Shown: positions 8,485-21,158, numbered from the stretch's first letter. The stretch: DNA of 52,240 nt from Hofstenia miamia (GCA_900660155.1 CABFPE010000047.1:1589757-1641996); one strand, 5' to 3'. Notes: a model not told the origin generated them from the sequence alone. Made by a program: numbers and translations.

Positions 8485-10951
8485 GCTTTAAGAGGTGTCG
8501 TGATAAAATGTGAATTCTTCGTTCAGCCCCAATATTTTCTTGGGAGTAAATTAGCTTATATTGATTTCGAAATGCATTTTTAACTCTAAAATATTTTGCA
8601 TGCATTTGCTAAATTATTTATCTGTGGCACGAAAACGGATGAAAATTTCAACCAAATGAACTTCGTGCGATAAAAACGGACTTTCACATCGAACTTAACA
8701 ACCTTCTAGCTGAAAATATGAGATGTTGCCAAAAGAGCGATTTTAGTTTACACAAAGAAAAACGTATCCTAAATTATGTGAAGTTGTACAAAATATGGTG
8801 GAATATAAGGTATTCATCTTAAGAATCATTTTAATTGAAAGTTCATTACATGCTTTACAACAAAGTGAAATAGCGCGATTTAAATAAGAAGGCTTAGTCA
8901 GCAATAAATAAATTTATTATTTCATTTTCTCACTAAAGTATTAACAGCAAATTTCACATGCGCGAAATTGAAGATATTTCTCAGATTATTAAATGAACCT
9001 AATTTCTTCCTATGACCCTCTCACACAAACTAAGGACGTGGGTTTTCCCCATCAAATCAATCCTTGATCTAATAATACTAATTTCTGAAGCTTACATTTA
9101 AAAAATAACAACGTAGATTAAACTTTAGCTTAACTAAATTTTTGAAATGTAACCTCTTAAATTAGAACTTAAGTAAATGTAGCAGTTTCTACACTTCAAA
9201 ATTTTTCCCTACTGAATAATTCCGGGATTTTATTGAATGTCTTGTTAAATATAAGACTTAACAATAAATGAATCTTGCAATTTAAAAAATCCATCGCACT
9301 TATTAGATATGAGCATTTTCGCCCTGAAATTCTGCAAAAACTTTGGCAATAAACAAAAGACGCTTGCCAGTCTAAGTTCACAAACAATGCGTGAATAAAA
9401 AGTGCACAATGCAAACTATGCTCAAATAAAGGGGAAATATAGCTTAAAACTAGTGTGCAACATATAAAAAGCTAGTCAATTCATCATGCAATTGTCTATT
9501 TAAAATATTGGTAGTTAAAAATAGGGTTACCAACTTTCTGTTTAACTATTGCGGAACATATCAAAATTGATGCGGTAATGCAGAACAATGAAAATAGGTA
9601 GTCGAAATTGAAATGTTGATTTTTAATCTGCAAAAAATTCCGAAAACTACAAATACACAAAATTTATGGCCCTGATCCAACATTTTCTGTTATACAATTC
9701 ATAATTTTCAGTATTTTGGGCAAAATTTGCAAATTAATAATTTTGAAATTTAAAATATACTTTTTGCTTTGCTATCAATATTTTTGGTACCAGTAATTTT
9801 CCTGAAGTAATGAAATACTCAGATATTAAATCATTTCCAAGATAGAAGATTACACAGTCATATGCCTCGCAAGCATGCAAAAATCCTGAGACAGTGAGAG
9901 AAATAGAAGTTCTACTGGAGAAAGAACGGAATGAACTCTATAAATCTGTTATCTATCGGTCAGGTCCAACTAAAATAAGTATAGAACAATTGCTTGGATT
10001 TTTTGCTAAAAATGTTGGATTATGGATTTTTTGTCAGTATTTTGTAAAAACTTTTATTTGGGTTTTTAAATAATCGACTTGTTCAAAATCAAAAGATGAT
10101 TTCTAACCGAGTTGTAAATTTAATGACAAATCATTTTTCCAAAATGTTTACCAAAAGATGCATCTACTTGCAAACATTTTTTCAAAATGATGCATAATTT
10201 TCTCAAGCGTTCTTAAAAATTTGCCAAACAATGTCTAAGGGTGGGCCAAGCCAAAAGTTTTTCTAGGTTATTCTTACCAAAGGCCTAATTCTAAAAAAAA
10301 TTTTGCAATATCTGTGATGTTTTCCTCAACAATTTTTAACTCGGGAACTAATAAAGATATTTAAAATTTGAAACTCAAAATAGAAAATTATCTTCTTTCG
10401 TTTTCGACTTTAATTCACGACCTGCCACGAAACCTTTCATGCTCGACTTTTTAAGGTCAATGCAATTGCTTATGGCGAGAACGTTTCAACTGTTAGCATA
10501 GGTTAATTTTGAAGAAAATTTCAGTAAAAATGATTATTGTGCATCTGAGAATTTTGAAGATGAAAACAGTACTGTTTCATTAAGTATTTAATGATTTGAT
10601 CTTGTTCCCCCAATTATGGATGCAATTTCATTTCATCATAGATTTCTATTAAGATTCGTTAAAATAATGAAATTACACATGATACACCTGAAATTATTTC
10701 CGCTGTATCAAGTAATATTTTGCACTGGCGAACTTCATCATATTGTCATAGCAACCAAAATAGCTAAGTTTTACATTTGAAAACCCCTTTATCATGCGTA
10801 ATAAGGCCAGTTGGATCAGCTACTTATGGATATTTGCTTTTTTACCAACAGAATGCAGAGATTCTTGACGCAAACACTAAGTTTACTTTGACAAATAAAC
10901 TCAATACAGTGTCGAAATAGATGTCAATTCGTAAACTGAATTCTAATCATT
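8485..10951. other. Non-coding stretch
   Basis: About 2.5 kb of AT-rich DNA with only short AT-biased frames. No recognisable exon, RNA gene or bounded transposon. Confidence 0.5.
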
Positions 10952-11428
10952 TTACACAAGTTCATTAGTAGAAACAAATAAAAAACTAAGGGTCTTTTTA
11001 ATGTTTGTAATAATAAGATGTGAAATACGAGCAAAATCCGCAAGTTTAACTTGTTGCTTAAATCTTTCAATAAACTTTTGAAAAATAAATGTCGATCGTT
11101 GATGTTGAGTAAATTGTTCTGTATAAAGGGAAAAAGACTGCTGTGTGATAGAACAATTCCCCGCAAGTCTGCAAGATGGGGTTATAACTTCTAAATGGAA
11201 AGCCTGGCAATATTCATAGAATAGAAACTTATCTTGCAAGGACTCCCATTCAGACCTAAAATATGCTGCTCTCAATGTTGAAACGTCTGATGCAGTTGTT
11301 TTAAGACTACTTAAATATCTTCCAGCATCAAAGATCTTTAAGGGATTTCTGGACAATTCCCTCAATTCTCCAAGTTTCCAAAGATATGACATCTGAGCGT
11401 GAAATGAAGCAGCGTGCCAGTGATTCAC
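10952..11428 (-). CDS. Unrecognised 158-residue ORF
   Basis: One of the longest uninterrupted frames outside the assigned genes. It starts MNHWHAASFHAQ and has protein-like composition with spaced Trp, Tyr, Cys and Leu (for example YLWKLGELRELSRN and YFRSEWESLQDKFLFYEY). The middle third is helical, and the C-terminal third contains FIFQKFIERFKQQV. No family is recognised. It has no flanking inverted repeats or obvious splice partners. A transposase or retroelement fragment, a lineage-specific gene and a pseudogene are all possible. Confidence 0.35.
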   Translation of the reverse strand: MNHWHAASFHAQMSYLWKLGELRELSRNPLKIFDAGRYLSSLKTTASDVSTLRAAYFRSEWESLQDKFLFYEYCQAFHLEVITPSCRLAGNCSITQQSFSLYTEQFTQHQRSTFIFQKFIERFKQQVKLADFARISHLIITNIKKTLSFLFVSTNELV

Positions 11429-11829
11429 ATGTTACACGAACTTGTCTCGCATAATCTATTCACCGGACACCAGTGGTATGATATCGCTGTATTGTGATGT
11501 TGAGTAATATATTGGCAGTGATCATTATCAGCCATGCACAGATATAACCAACGTAGTATGACAAGCAGTAATAGCTGAATACAAGAGGTTTATGGGCTTA
11601 GTCGATTAAGCGAACAGATACAGGGATGCTCATCGTACAGTTTGTTCTTTAATAATGCAAACAATTGAATATTTTAATCTATTTACGAACTAAATGGCAT
11701 TAGTTGTGGGTATTCTTCAATCTTATCGATGTTGCATCAATCAATTTATGCTAAAGGCATTGCATTAAGCAAAGAAATGTGATTCGATTGTTTGAATTCA
11801 TAGCTTCTATATGCTTTGATTTGACACAT
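11429..11829. other. Non-coding stretch
   Basis: No gene or bounded repeat recognised. Confidence 0.45.
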
Positions 11830-11990
11830 ACCTATCCAAAGGGTGCGACCAAACAAGGAAGACCATCAGCAAATGTTGATGAAAAGTTTGAAAAAGAGTG
11901 GGGTTCCAAATACTGGTATAAATATACGAAAACTACGTTGGGATGGGCTTCATAATTGGCCCAAGTTTGATGAAAATCGAACAATGTGCA
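11830..11990 (+). pseudogene. piggyBac-like transposase scrap (frameshifted)
   Basis: One frame gives QGRPSANVDEKFEK; a different frame shortly after gives IRKLRWDGLHNWPKFDENRTMCKYY. Together they resemble the segment just before the C-terminal Cys-rich domain of piggyBac-type transposases: a GRPS-type motif, then 'R.D...HWP...D.R..C'. The Cys/His cluster itself is not preserved. A short, dead fragment. Identification is tentative. Confidence 0.35.
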
Positions 11991-12242
11991 AATATTATTT
12001 CTTCTACTCCGTTAGTGAATACCTGATCAATGACATATTTAGTCTGCTTTTCTATTAGTGAATTGAAGAGCTGAATTAATAAATGACTGAGTGAAATCGG
12101 CCAAATGTTGCTGTTATTTATTCATTTGTTCCAGTTAGTTTTATAAAAGTTCATGGGCTTATTTAAAAATATTTGTTAAATATTTGTAAATAAATAAAAT
12201 TAGTGCGGGGATGGCAGGACCTAGTAAATATGTATGGCCTTG

Positions 12243-12243
<1 letters not shown>

Positions 12244-12294
<51 letters not shown>
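12244..12294. repeat. (TA)n microsatellite
   Basis: About 25 uninterrupted TA units. Confidence 0.97.
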
Positions 12295-12297
<3 letters not shown>

Positions 12298-14213
12298 TAT
12301 CTTATGTTTTTATATTTGATGCAAATTGTATTTCACAATACCTTTATTCTCCCTGCGCTACCTAAATTGTAACAAAAAATGCATCATGGAAACTAAAACG
12401 AGCTAAATACAAGATTCAAAGCAATATATTTGCCAAACTACAATATAAATATATAATATCAAGAATTGCTCACTATTGCTTGGAACTCAAACTAAGTATC
12501 CATGTTGAGTTATCACACTGACCAGATTTCCTACTCAATAATTTTACTAATTGGCATAATTTTGGAAATAAATGAACACTTAAATATTTTAAAATTCAGT
12601 GAAGAATAACAGACTAATAGCTATTTGCTGTCATTAGCTAAATTTAATATGCTAAATGGTGAACAAAGTATTTAGCACATTTCTACAAAAAACTTCAATC
12701 TAAAGTTTTTAAAACTATCTAAAAAAATTTTCTATTTTCTTAAAATCTATAGCATCTATAGCATTTTGTTAATTTCTTCCAGCAAGTAGCTCACAAGCTT
12801 AATTAACTTGGCAGCTAGTCTGAGGAAACAGAATACCTTAGAAGCCTAATTTGAAATGAAAAAATGTAATATTCTTGAGATTGAAAAACATTTAGGAATG
12901 TTTTACATTTGAATATTTTAAGCCTATAAAAATACTGTATACCATATGTCAAAAAGCTTGCGGTTGCGCTTAGTGTTAAAGTTTTTATTGCAAAGCAATC
13001 GCCGGATAGATTGAATATTAAAATAATTGGAGGTACCAAGTGGACAATCAACTACGTTGTTCATTTTTCATTTTGATCAAAAATATTTATACGGTAAATA
13101 TGGATAAATATTTTATCTATGCTAAAAAATATTTTCGAATTTTTTGCGACAAGTACCTATCAGGACTTATACAACTTTTTTGTGATGCTTGCAATAATCA
13201 GTTAAATTAATATTTGCATACAAAAATTGTATTGTGCTTACATTTTTTTGCACTTAAAATTTTCAAATAGAAAATTGCACATTCATATATACGTAATTTA
13301 TTTTCTTTTACATAGAAATCCAAAAGGTCCATAAGCTGAATAACAACAAAGAAAATAAAAAATAAACCCATTTAACTTTCATCTTTTTGGATATTATCTC
13401 AAATTATTTTTAATTGAAAACAAGGATCGCTAAAGAGAAGGATAGGCCTCGCGCGCACTATTGATTTTTAATTTACGTAAATACCAAACTATTTAGTTGA
13501 CAAAATAAAACACAGAGCTTTACTTAAGTCAACGCGCACTAGCAATTTAATGATCACAGAAATTAAAAAATTCCTGCGTGATCTATTTTCGCGTTGATTA
13601 AACTGTAGACACATAAAATAGAACATATCGTTTTCAATGGACGTGCGCGCACTACAGTTAATTAATTGAACAATTCGAACGATGAGAGGCATTGATTCAT
13701 TCAGAAGCGAGCTTCGAATTATAATTAATAGTTAAAGGATTATTCTTGCAAGAGCTTAAAGAAAAAATATAGCCATAGAGGAGTTTTTTTAAAAAAAGAA
13801 TCAAGCTATTATTTAGCTCATTTCCTGTATTCAGGGGTGTTAAAAATTAAGTGTACTATTGTTTTTGATTAAACATATTTAAAAAAATAAATAAGTGCAC
13901 TTTCCAATTTTAAAAAAAATATGTTATTGCATTTAAATTTTACTGCCACCAATTTCGAGTCAAAATTAGGGTGATCTTAGCGCAATTTGCAATATTTAAT
14001 TTGCGTGAATTTGGTTGTACGTGGGGCCAAGATGTTACACATCATAAGAAAACCTTGTCAGCCAAATTTTATCGAAATTAGTTATAATGTTTACTGCTGG
14101 GGCAACAATCTTAAATTTTCAGAAATTTCATTATCATCAGTTCTCTTGTGCGATAGGCACAGAAAAAAAACTTGCGTGCTTCGTGCACATCCCATGCTAT
14201 TTTAACAGAAAAA
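12295..14213. other. Non-coding stretch
   Basis: AT-rich sequence without a supported gene. The frames at 12815, 13489 and 13987 have no recognisable content. Confidence 0.5.
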
Positions 14214-14515
14214 ATGACTACTTAATCAGCTGCAGAAAAAGTACGTGAACTCAGTTCTAGTATATCTTCCAGTGATCTTCCATTGAACATTCGTAGGGGT
14301 AAAACCTCTTATGTCAACCCAGAATTTGCAGAAGCCTTACTCAGAACAAATACCAGGTTGTGAAAGGCTGTGCACAATTTAAATGCCTTAGGCAAGTCTT
14401 CTCACTTCCATCATCCTGCCTCAGATTTGATTATCAGTTCATCTTCAAAAAGCGTGACTGGTATATCGAAAAAAAATAGTGGAAAATATTTAAGGCAATC
14501 TTTTAATTTTTCGCA
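14214..14515 (+). pseudogene. Decayed coding-like segment, unknown origin
   Basis: One plus-strand frame reads SAAEKVRELSSSISSS, NIRRGKTSYVNPEF, AEALLRTNTRL, then after a TGA continues KAVHNLNALGKSSHFHH and SDLIISSSSKSVTG. At least three stops interrupt about 100 codons. The composition is protein-like, so a pseudogene or transposon relic is likely. No family recognised. Confidence 0.3.
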
Positions 14516-15388
14516 TTGAGATGGAAAGATAATGAGCGATTATGAGTACTATCACCATAACTAAAGAAATGTTTGCCCATCTTAGTGTCTGGAGGCTGCA
14601 GATCGACCTACGATCCTAATCTTGTCAACCCCACTACATTAATTTCTTCATTATATTGTTGGACAACTATTTTTCCTAATATTTTGGAGGTAAGCTAACA
14701 TTAATGCACACTTTTTAACCCCTAATTATATTATAAGTTTGCCTTTTTTTCATATATATAATTTTTTCCTAGAAAGACGTATAAGTAGCGAAATATTTCG
14801 GACATATTTAAATTTGTACTAAAAGCGACATTGACGGTTGGGTTAAGTAATTAAGATTACATTAACACTATAAATTTTTATTATAATTGGGTTGAATAAA
14901 GTATTGCCAAGGGAGAATTTCAAAAATGAGTTACTATTGGGTACCAAATTTTTATCCCTTATGCATCTCTGGCTGAATGGTTAATGTTTGTAATAGTGCT
15001 GAATAGTGTTATTACAGAATTATTGAAAAACATAATAAGATTATCATTACATGATTTTTCTATTCAAACTTTTCTGTGTCTAATTGCTTACTTTTATTGA
15101 TAAAGTTATTTTTAATATAATTTTGTTAGTTCAAAAGTAAGAGTGAGCGTAGTGCTGGTTAAACTTGTGGATTAACGTACTTATATGGAAATATTTTAGA
15201 TCAATTTTGTTGCTTAAAAATAAATTTTCTATAGAATGATTTTATTTTTAGCCTGAAAAGTTACATCCAACATAAGCACTTGTAGTTTTCATTTGCCAGA
15301 AAATTCATTGGTGATAAGAAAGAAAGGTCATATTATCTCTACTCTCTTTCTTCAATTTTCTTTAAATTTTCATTGCTTTCTAAGCAGT
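14516..15388. other. Non-coding stretch
   Basis: AT-rich; no gene seen. Confidence 0.5.
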
Positions 15389-15612
15389 CAACTTCACAAA
15401 ATCGACATCTCCTTCAACGCCTAAGTTCAGCGAGTGTTGGATTGCAAAAGCAGAATGATATCTTCATGACAATTAGAAGACTTCTAGCAAGTTATGGAGA
15501 CAAACTGAATTTTGGACAATTGTTAAGCAAATTACACTTTGCACTTTCAGAAATATGCACGCTTAAGACTTTTTCTTGTTTCTCAAATGGACTGATTCGG
15601 ACTGGTCATTAA
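15389..15612 (+). CDS. Possible exon, helical, unknown product
   Basis: An open frame follows an acceptor-like pyrimidine tract (ending TTCTAAG at about 15388). It encodes LLQRLSSASVGLQKQND, TIRRLLASYGDKLNF and LSKLHFALSEICT before a stop at 15612. It looks helical and protein-like but has no recognised domain. It is 860 bp upstream of the first TRPM-like exon found and ends in a stop, so it is not part of that gene in this form. Confidence 0.22.
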
Positions 15613-16470
15613 AATTTACCTTAGTGATTTTATCACATTTAAAGAAAATGTTTGTAGTAATGAATGAAATTTGCTATTTCATTAGACTAACTTGTGTATT
15701 GTTGTCATCAATTTAGTGTGAAAATGATTGCTGACTGTTTTATATTATGTATTCTTTTTTATTTCCATAAGAAGCGTTGCCTAAATACTTTCGGAAGTCA
15801 TTTATAGAGATTAAAAAAGTGTAAATTTGCAAAGTTTTCCCGATAACATTTCTGTTTTTGCATTTTGCAGAGTGATCATATTTTGTTGATATTGAACTAT
15901 AGTCTAATTTTTTACATGCGTTATCTTACTTAATGTAAAACGCATGTTGACCATTAAGCAATAGAAAGTTTTATTATTTTTAAGACGTTCATATTTATGA
16001 AAACTATTATCCTAAAAAAAATAATAAATATTCATGACTGCATAGCAAGATGTATGTAGTTAAGTTCATTAATTTAGTATAAAATATTTTGCAGCCTCCA
16101 CATTATGTTGCACTGTTCTACTGGTTGTCTATCCTTCTATTTAGCAATCATTGATTGAAAACAAATAAATTTTCTAATCCATTGTTTAATAAACAGTAAA
16201 CCCAATTGAAATTGCAAAAAACTATCAAGTCACAACCTATCTATTGTTCAATATAAATATTCTTTCTAATAGCTAGCTTCTTGCTGTAATGCAGTGTAGA
16301 TATCTACTTAGACCATCAACATTTTTCCATTTTCATTTTTCATTTTTTTTCTTTGAAAACAACACAAAAATTTTGCTAATAACAAATATAAAATGAAATT
16401 TTAAGAACACATTTGGAAAATGGGCAGATTCATTGCTTAATTTTGTTTATAATTTATATATCATCTTTAG
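15613..16470. other. Non-coding stretch upstream of the TRPM-like exons
   Basis: No upstream exon of the channel gene could be recognised here. The pyrimidine-rich end (16461-16470) serves as the acceptor of the first exon found. Confidence 0.45.
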
Positions 16471-16792
16471 AAAAGTCCCTACAACGTCATTTGGTGTCAT
16501 TAACTTCAATGAAGATCCCCCAAATAAGATATGTCATTATCTAAGAATGGCATCTGATACCAATTTGGATGAAATACATAATTTACTCATTAAACATTGG
16601 AAACTCAATCCACCTGGATTTATTATTTCCATAATCGGAGAAATGGGCACTTTACACATGTCTAAGCTGCAGCAAGAAGCAATTGAAACCGGCTTATTGA
16701 ACATTACCAAGGATCAGGATGCGTGGATAACAACTTATGGAGTAAACGGTGGAATCACAAAGTTGTGTGGAGAGCTCAGAGCTTTTAAACAA
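16471..16792 (+). CDS. TRPM-like channel, exon A (N-terminal TRPM homology/SLOG-like region)
   Basis: The exon follows acceptor TCATCTTTAG and ends at donor CAA|GTATTT in phase 0. Its 107 codons read TTSFGVINFNEDPP, then NLLIKHWKLNPPGFIISIIG, then DAWITTYGVNGGITKLCGELR. This follows the first TRPM homology region in order: 'FG.I.F', 'EW.L..P...ISV.GG' and 'GAWI.TGG.N.GV..H.G.A'. The usual TGG is TYG here, so it is divergent. The exon starts one base into a codon, so at least one more 5' exon, with the true start codon, must exist. It was not found upstream within this window. An ATG at 16433 lies in the apparent intron and is not supported. Confidence 0.85.
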
Positions 16793-18478
16793 GTATTTAT
16801 GTTGATAAATATCGTATAATAAGGTTAATTACATCAGTGTTTTGGAAATGTATTTTTGTTCAAAATATTGCTATTGAATGATTTAATTAAATTCTAAAAA
16901 ACAGAATCGATTTCCTGAAGTCTGTAAGTCTACTTTTGTTCTTGAAAAGTTTATCTTTTACAAAATTCCATATATAGAAAATTTAACTTACAAAAAGCAG
17001 GAGGGGAATTTGAAATTTTAAATGCTGATTTTCTCTTTTGAAAAATATAATATATTTGAATAAATCTAAAACAGAAGAAGTACAATGGGTTTTAGATTTA
17101 GATTTGTGCCACATTCACTAATTAAGTGTAGTTGGTAATATTTTCAAGCAGCAATGTTCATTGTAATGGTATGGTGTACAATCAATTAACAGTTGGTTCT
17201 CAAATGAAGCCTCGTTCACGTTTTGAACGACTTTGATGAAAAAGTTTGTTGATAAATATATCAAAAGTTTATGGGATGTAATTCTTAGGATTTCAAAATA
17301 TTTGCTTCCCATGCTAAATTTACTTTCGTCATTAGCCCAATAGCATTTTTCTTTATATTTAAGTAGGGTATTCTGTAATCAATGTTAACCTTTTTTGTGA
17401 ATTTCAGCAACTAATTCAAGTCAAAATTTTCTTAACTACATTATATTTAATGATAATATCTGTGCAAAAGCAGTTTATTTTAAATTAGTATTTTTTATCA
17501 ATTGTGTGAATGCACATGCACAATTGTAAAATCATTCTTATAAGTAGTTGTTATTAAGACTCTTGAAGTAATGCTAATAGACAGCTATTCTCAACCTCAT
17601 TTTCCATTGATTTTGTAAAACAACATTCAACACCTATAAGTAGAAATTCTATGTTTATTAATTCCTATATAAAAAATAATTGAAGACAATGCTATGTCAA
17701 TCATGAGCCGAGCAAAACGATATTCTAGTGTTGATTGATCATCTAAAGATGTATACCTTCCTAGAAAGCTTATGATCCATTTTGCAAGCAAAAAAAAACA
17801 TTTTTCTAATGAACTGCATTTTGAACCAAGCCCTTTTGCACAAATCATTGTTTGTTTCTGGATTGGTGCGGTGCGGTTCTCCAACTGCATCTAGCTAAAT
17901 ATGTCTCACTTTTAAAAACGCCGGAAAAATGCGAATTGTTTTTTTAATTCTGCACTACTGTGTAATGAACTCATGCTAGTAAGAATTCTGCACTGTTATT
18001 AATTGACTAACAGAGCCTAAATACACAGAAACCCATCCAGTCTTGAAAATAACTAACGAAAAAAATGAAAAATATCTCATGAAAAAAAAGAGATGAAAGC
18101 TATCGAAATTAATTGAATTTCTTTGCAGATTTCAAAATTTAAATGACTTTATCAAATTTTCATCTCAAATTAATATTTAATTGCAAATACATTGATCAAA
18201 TCTCATAAAAAGAAATTCTTTCAATAGAGAAGCGTTTTTTGGAACAATTTTTGCTAATAATAAATATATGTACTCTAAAAAATTGCTATTTGCTTTTCTC
18301 ATGGCTTAAGATGTAGGCCTATACAATTTTGTTTTTCTACTACCAATTTTTGACTATTTCTAAAGCTATGTTGTCGGATAACGTTTAAAAAATTTTGATA
18401 CAAAATAGCCATGTTTGCTATTTTTCCTCATTCTTACATCTCAAATAATTTAATATGCGTATGGATATATCTATGTTT

Positions 18479-18481
18479 ATA

Positions 18482-18524
<43 letters not shown>
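18479..18524. repeat. (TA)n microsatellite in TRPM-like intron A
   Basis: A TA run broken once by a C. It lies in the intron 16793-18569, which otherwise shows no gene or bounded transposon. Confidence 0.95.
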
Positions 18525-18569
18525 TAATGAACATAATATAGTATTTTAGAATATTAAATTAATCATTAG

Positions 18570-18762
18570 GGTGTACTAATAAATGAAGAATTATGCATAC
18601 TTGGTATTGTTCCATGGAAAAAAATTTATGGAAATAGCATGTTGATTAGCAGTGATGGTGAAGGACTATATCCAGCGTTATATTCTACAGCTGCAAGCAG
18701 TTCAAGATCAAGAAACATTATTTTAGATAATAATCATACACATTACATTTTTTATGAAGATC
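18570..18762 (+). CDS. TRPM-like channel, exon B
   Basis: Acceptor ATCATTAG and donor GATC|GTAAGC bound 193 nt. It joins exon A in phase 0 and leaves one base for exon C. The translation contains CILGIVPWKKIYGNS, the TRPM signature 'V.LGIAPWG.I', and ends NHTHYIFYED, matching the 'HSHFILVDDG' segment before the second half of the N-terminal fold. Splice phases agree on both sides. Confidence 0.87.
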
Positions 18763-18876
18763 GTAAGCATATCAATATTTTATAGTACAATTATGTGATG
18801 TAAATGAAATTCTAAGGTTCTTAACTATGGATTTTAAAAGTAAGCTTAATTACGAGAAAATATAAAAAATACATCT

Positions 18877-18880
<4 letters not shown>

Positions 18881-18912
<32 letters not shown>
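18881..18912. repeat. (TA)n microsatellite in TRPM-like intron B
   Basis: About 16 TA units. Confidence 0.95.
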
Positions 18913-18914
<2 letters not shown>

Positions 18915-19326
18915 TCAAATAGAACTTAGACCAGAATGGGCCACAATTCTTAAATATTCTTGCAAAAGATATATTTTATAAATATCCGCCTATATTGTAA
19001 CATGCTTTGCAGATTGCGCTCAACAAATTATCCAGGCTCATAATTTTTAATAATTTTCTAGTGCTTTGATCCTGTTATCATTAACATACTGATTATTGGA
19101 CTAAAAGTTGCGAGCCCAGATAAAACAAATGTACGTTGCAAAACAGGCTGTGCTGATTTTTTAAATATTACATGGTCTGCGTGCAGAGCTGACCTCCAGT
19201 AGCAACCCTTAGTTTTTTCTTCTAGATATTCCTTTAGTTCTAGTGTTTCTGCTTCCACACTTAGCCGTGTTTTCCTTTTTTTGCATTACCATCTACAGTC
19301 TATCTACTTTACAATTTAACATGAAT

Positions 19327-19328
<2 letters not shown>

Positions 19329-19357
<29 letters not shown>
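19329..19357. repeat. (TC)n microsatellite
   Basis: About 14 TC units; further CT-rich runs follow at 19510-19550. Confidence 0.95.
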
Positions 19358-19367
<10 letters not shown>

Positions 19368-20009
19368 AGTTCACCTTTGTTCCTGATTAGTATCTCAACA
19401 CTGTTATTACTCATGTTTGAATTGCCTTTATACTTTTCTGCGCATTCAATGCTGATTTCAGCAGTAATTTTCTAACTCTCCTTTTTGTATTCCTTCCTCG
19501 TAACCTGTTCTATCTCTCTCTTTTTCTCTTTCTCTTCCTCTCTCTCTCATTCCTAAGTATTTCTACCCTTTATTGACTTCCTCAATCTTATCCCGACTGC
19601 TCGTTCTTAGCCCCATCTATCTGTACATTTGCCTCAGATTATTATCACTGCTGTACACCTTCCTAGTAAAAACACTAACCTAGACTTTTTACTTGTTTTC
19701 CTCAATGTCTCAATTTGCTTCTGCAACAACTTCTTTGAGCTATCATATATATTCATGTCGTCAATGTACCATATGTGGCTCACTGCTCTACCATTCTTCT
19801 CCACCTTATACCATATGCCTGTCTCCGTAAGCCTCAGCCTGTGTCCATCTATCTCAGTTTGCCACATTCCCATCTCTCTTTCTCTCTCTGTCTTTCTCTT
19901 TTTACATCCTCAACTCTTACTCCTGCATCGTTTCTCCTCCTCTGGAAACAGCCTGTCTGTTCTAAATAACATGTCAGCCTACTTGAAATCACGAAAGTTA
20001 GCAATTTCC

Positions 20010-20210
20010 AAGTTATTGGAGACATCTTATTGCACTGAAACTGCTTGGCTCACTCCCTTTCTTCTGGGGCAACATACTTCTCTCATCTATTTCTTCTTTT
20101 ATTCTTTCCNAAGTTATTGGAGACATCTTATTGCACTGAAACTGCTTGGCTCACTCACTTTCTTCTGGGGCAACATACTTCTCTCATCTATTTCTTCTTT
20201 TATTCTTTCC
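20010..20210. repeat. 100-bp direct repeat around a single N (likely assembly overlap)
   Basis: 20010-20109 and 20111-20210 are the same 100 bases with one substitution (CACTCCC versus CACTCAC), separated only by N at 20110. This is what two overlapping contigs placed end to end would give. Confidence 0.9.
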
Positions 20211-20640
20211 ATGATTATTGCTTCAGTTTCTATATCTACTGGTTCTGCTACTTCTGCCTCACGTTCACAACTTCATCGTCTCTTTACTTAAGCTGTTTAA
20301 CTCTCTTTCCTTTACTCTCATCCAGCTGCAACTTTCTCACTTGTCATGCAATGCTCTGTTCTGTAACTTCTAATACCATTTCTGCTTTTTTCTATTCTTC
20401 CAGCATCCTCTTCCTATAACCATTGTCATATGACCTCCTTCTTCTGTAGCACTCCAATGCTGTAATGTTCTGACCATATGTCTTTTTGTGTCAACATCCA
20501 TTGATCTTTATGGACACTATACTGCCACTCCTTGAGTCCACCTCCTACCTAAAGATTCTTAGCACCATCTGACCAATTAAGGCATGCCGTGAATTGAAGT
20601 CTTTTGCTTTTTCATGATTTGACATCAGTGAGTATTGTTG

Positions 20641-21158
20641 TTTGAGTATGGACTCACATTGCCCGGGGAAGTTGCCCAATAAGGTTTAGAGTGTTTCCTA
20701 TCATGTGAGCTAAGTCAATTAGTTTTGTGACCACGATCACAATTGCTTAATCTCAGATTACCAAACTGGGCTACCTGCACACATTTTTATTATATTATTA
20801 TTATTAATATTTATTTCCTTTTTATGGCTTCTCACAGCTATGTCTCTCGACACAGGAAATAATGACATTGTAGGCTTATTGCACAAGTTGTACTAACATT
20901 GTTCAATTATTTCTAAGGTAAATAAAATTAATTATTATATACTGTGATGTTTTTATATTTTTTGTCTTCACTATAATAAACAGCTAAATTAATCGGAATG
21001 GGACGCGCTTAGGATGGGAAAATCAGTGATGTGTTTAAGCACTAATGGGTTATATGGGCAATGGGTAGTCAAACGTGATCCATTAGCATCTCTGCATTCA
21101 ATAAAAATGTACTTCTAATAATTTGCTAAAAATTGTAAGCTTAATAATATCTGTTTAG
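20641..21158. other. Intron B, 3' part
   Basis: No gene seen. A short ATT-rich run lies at about 20788-20815. The acceptor CTGTTTAG ends at 21158. Confidence 0.6.

Larger units (their letters stand above)
19058..20640 (-). pseudogene. R2-like LINE remnant, antisense in the TRPM-like intron
   Basis: The minus strand from about 20640 matches the plus-strand LINE at 38904 at nucleotide level by eye. The shared part includes the Myb/SANT-like region ending in TTAGAAGTTACAGAACAGA. Further along, VSHIWYIDDMNIYDSSKK (19873-19634 frame) is a reverse transcriptase core with a YIDD box. ETLELKEYLEEKTKG (19258-19058) resembles the post-RT 'ESL.LK.YL.E' segment. Numerous stops and frame changes show decay. 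An N with a 100-bp repeated flank lies within it. The CT-rich plus-strand frames here are antisense shadows. Confidence 0.75.

Noticed and set aside
19629..20419. Long plus-strand frames rich in Ser, Leu and Phe with hydrophobic runs
   Set aside because: They are the CT-rich antisense of the minus-strand LINE remnant and cross the N-flanking duplication; the hydrophobicity follows from base composition.
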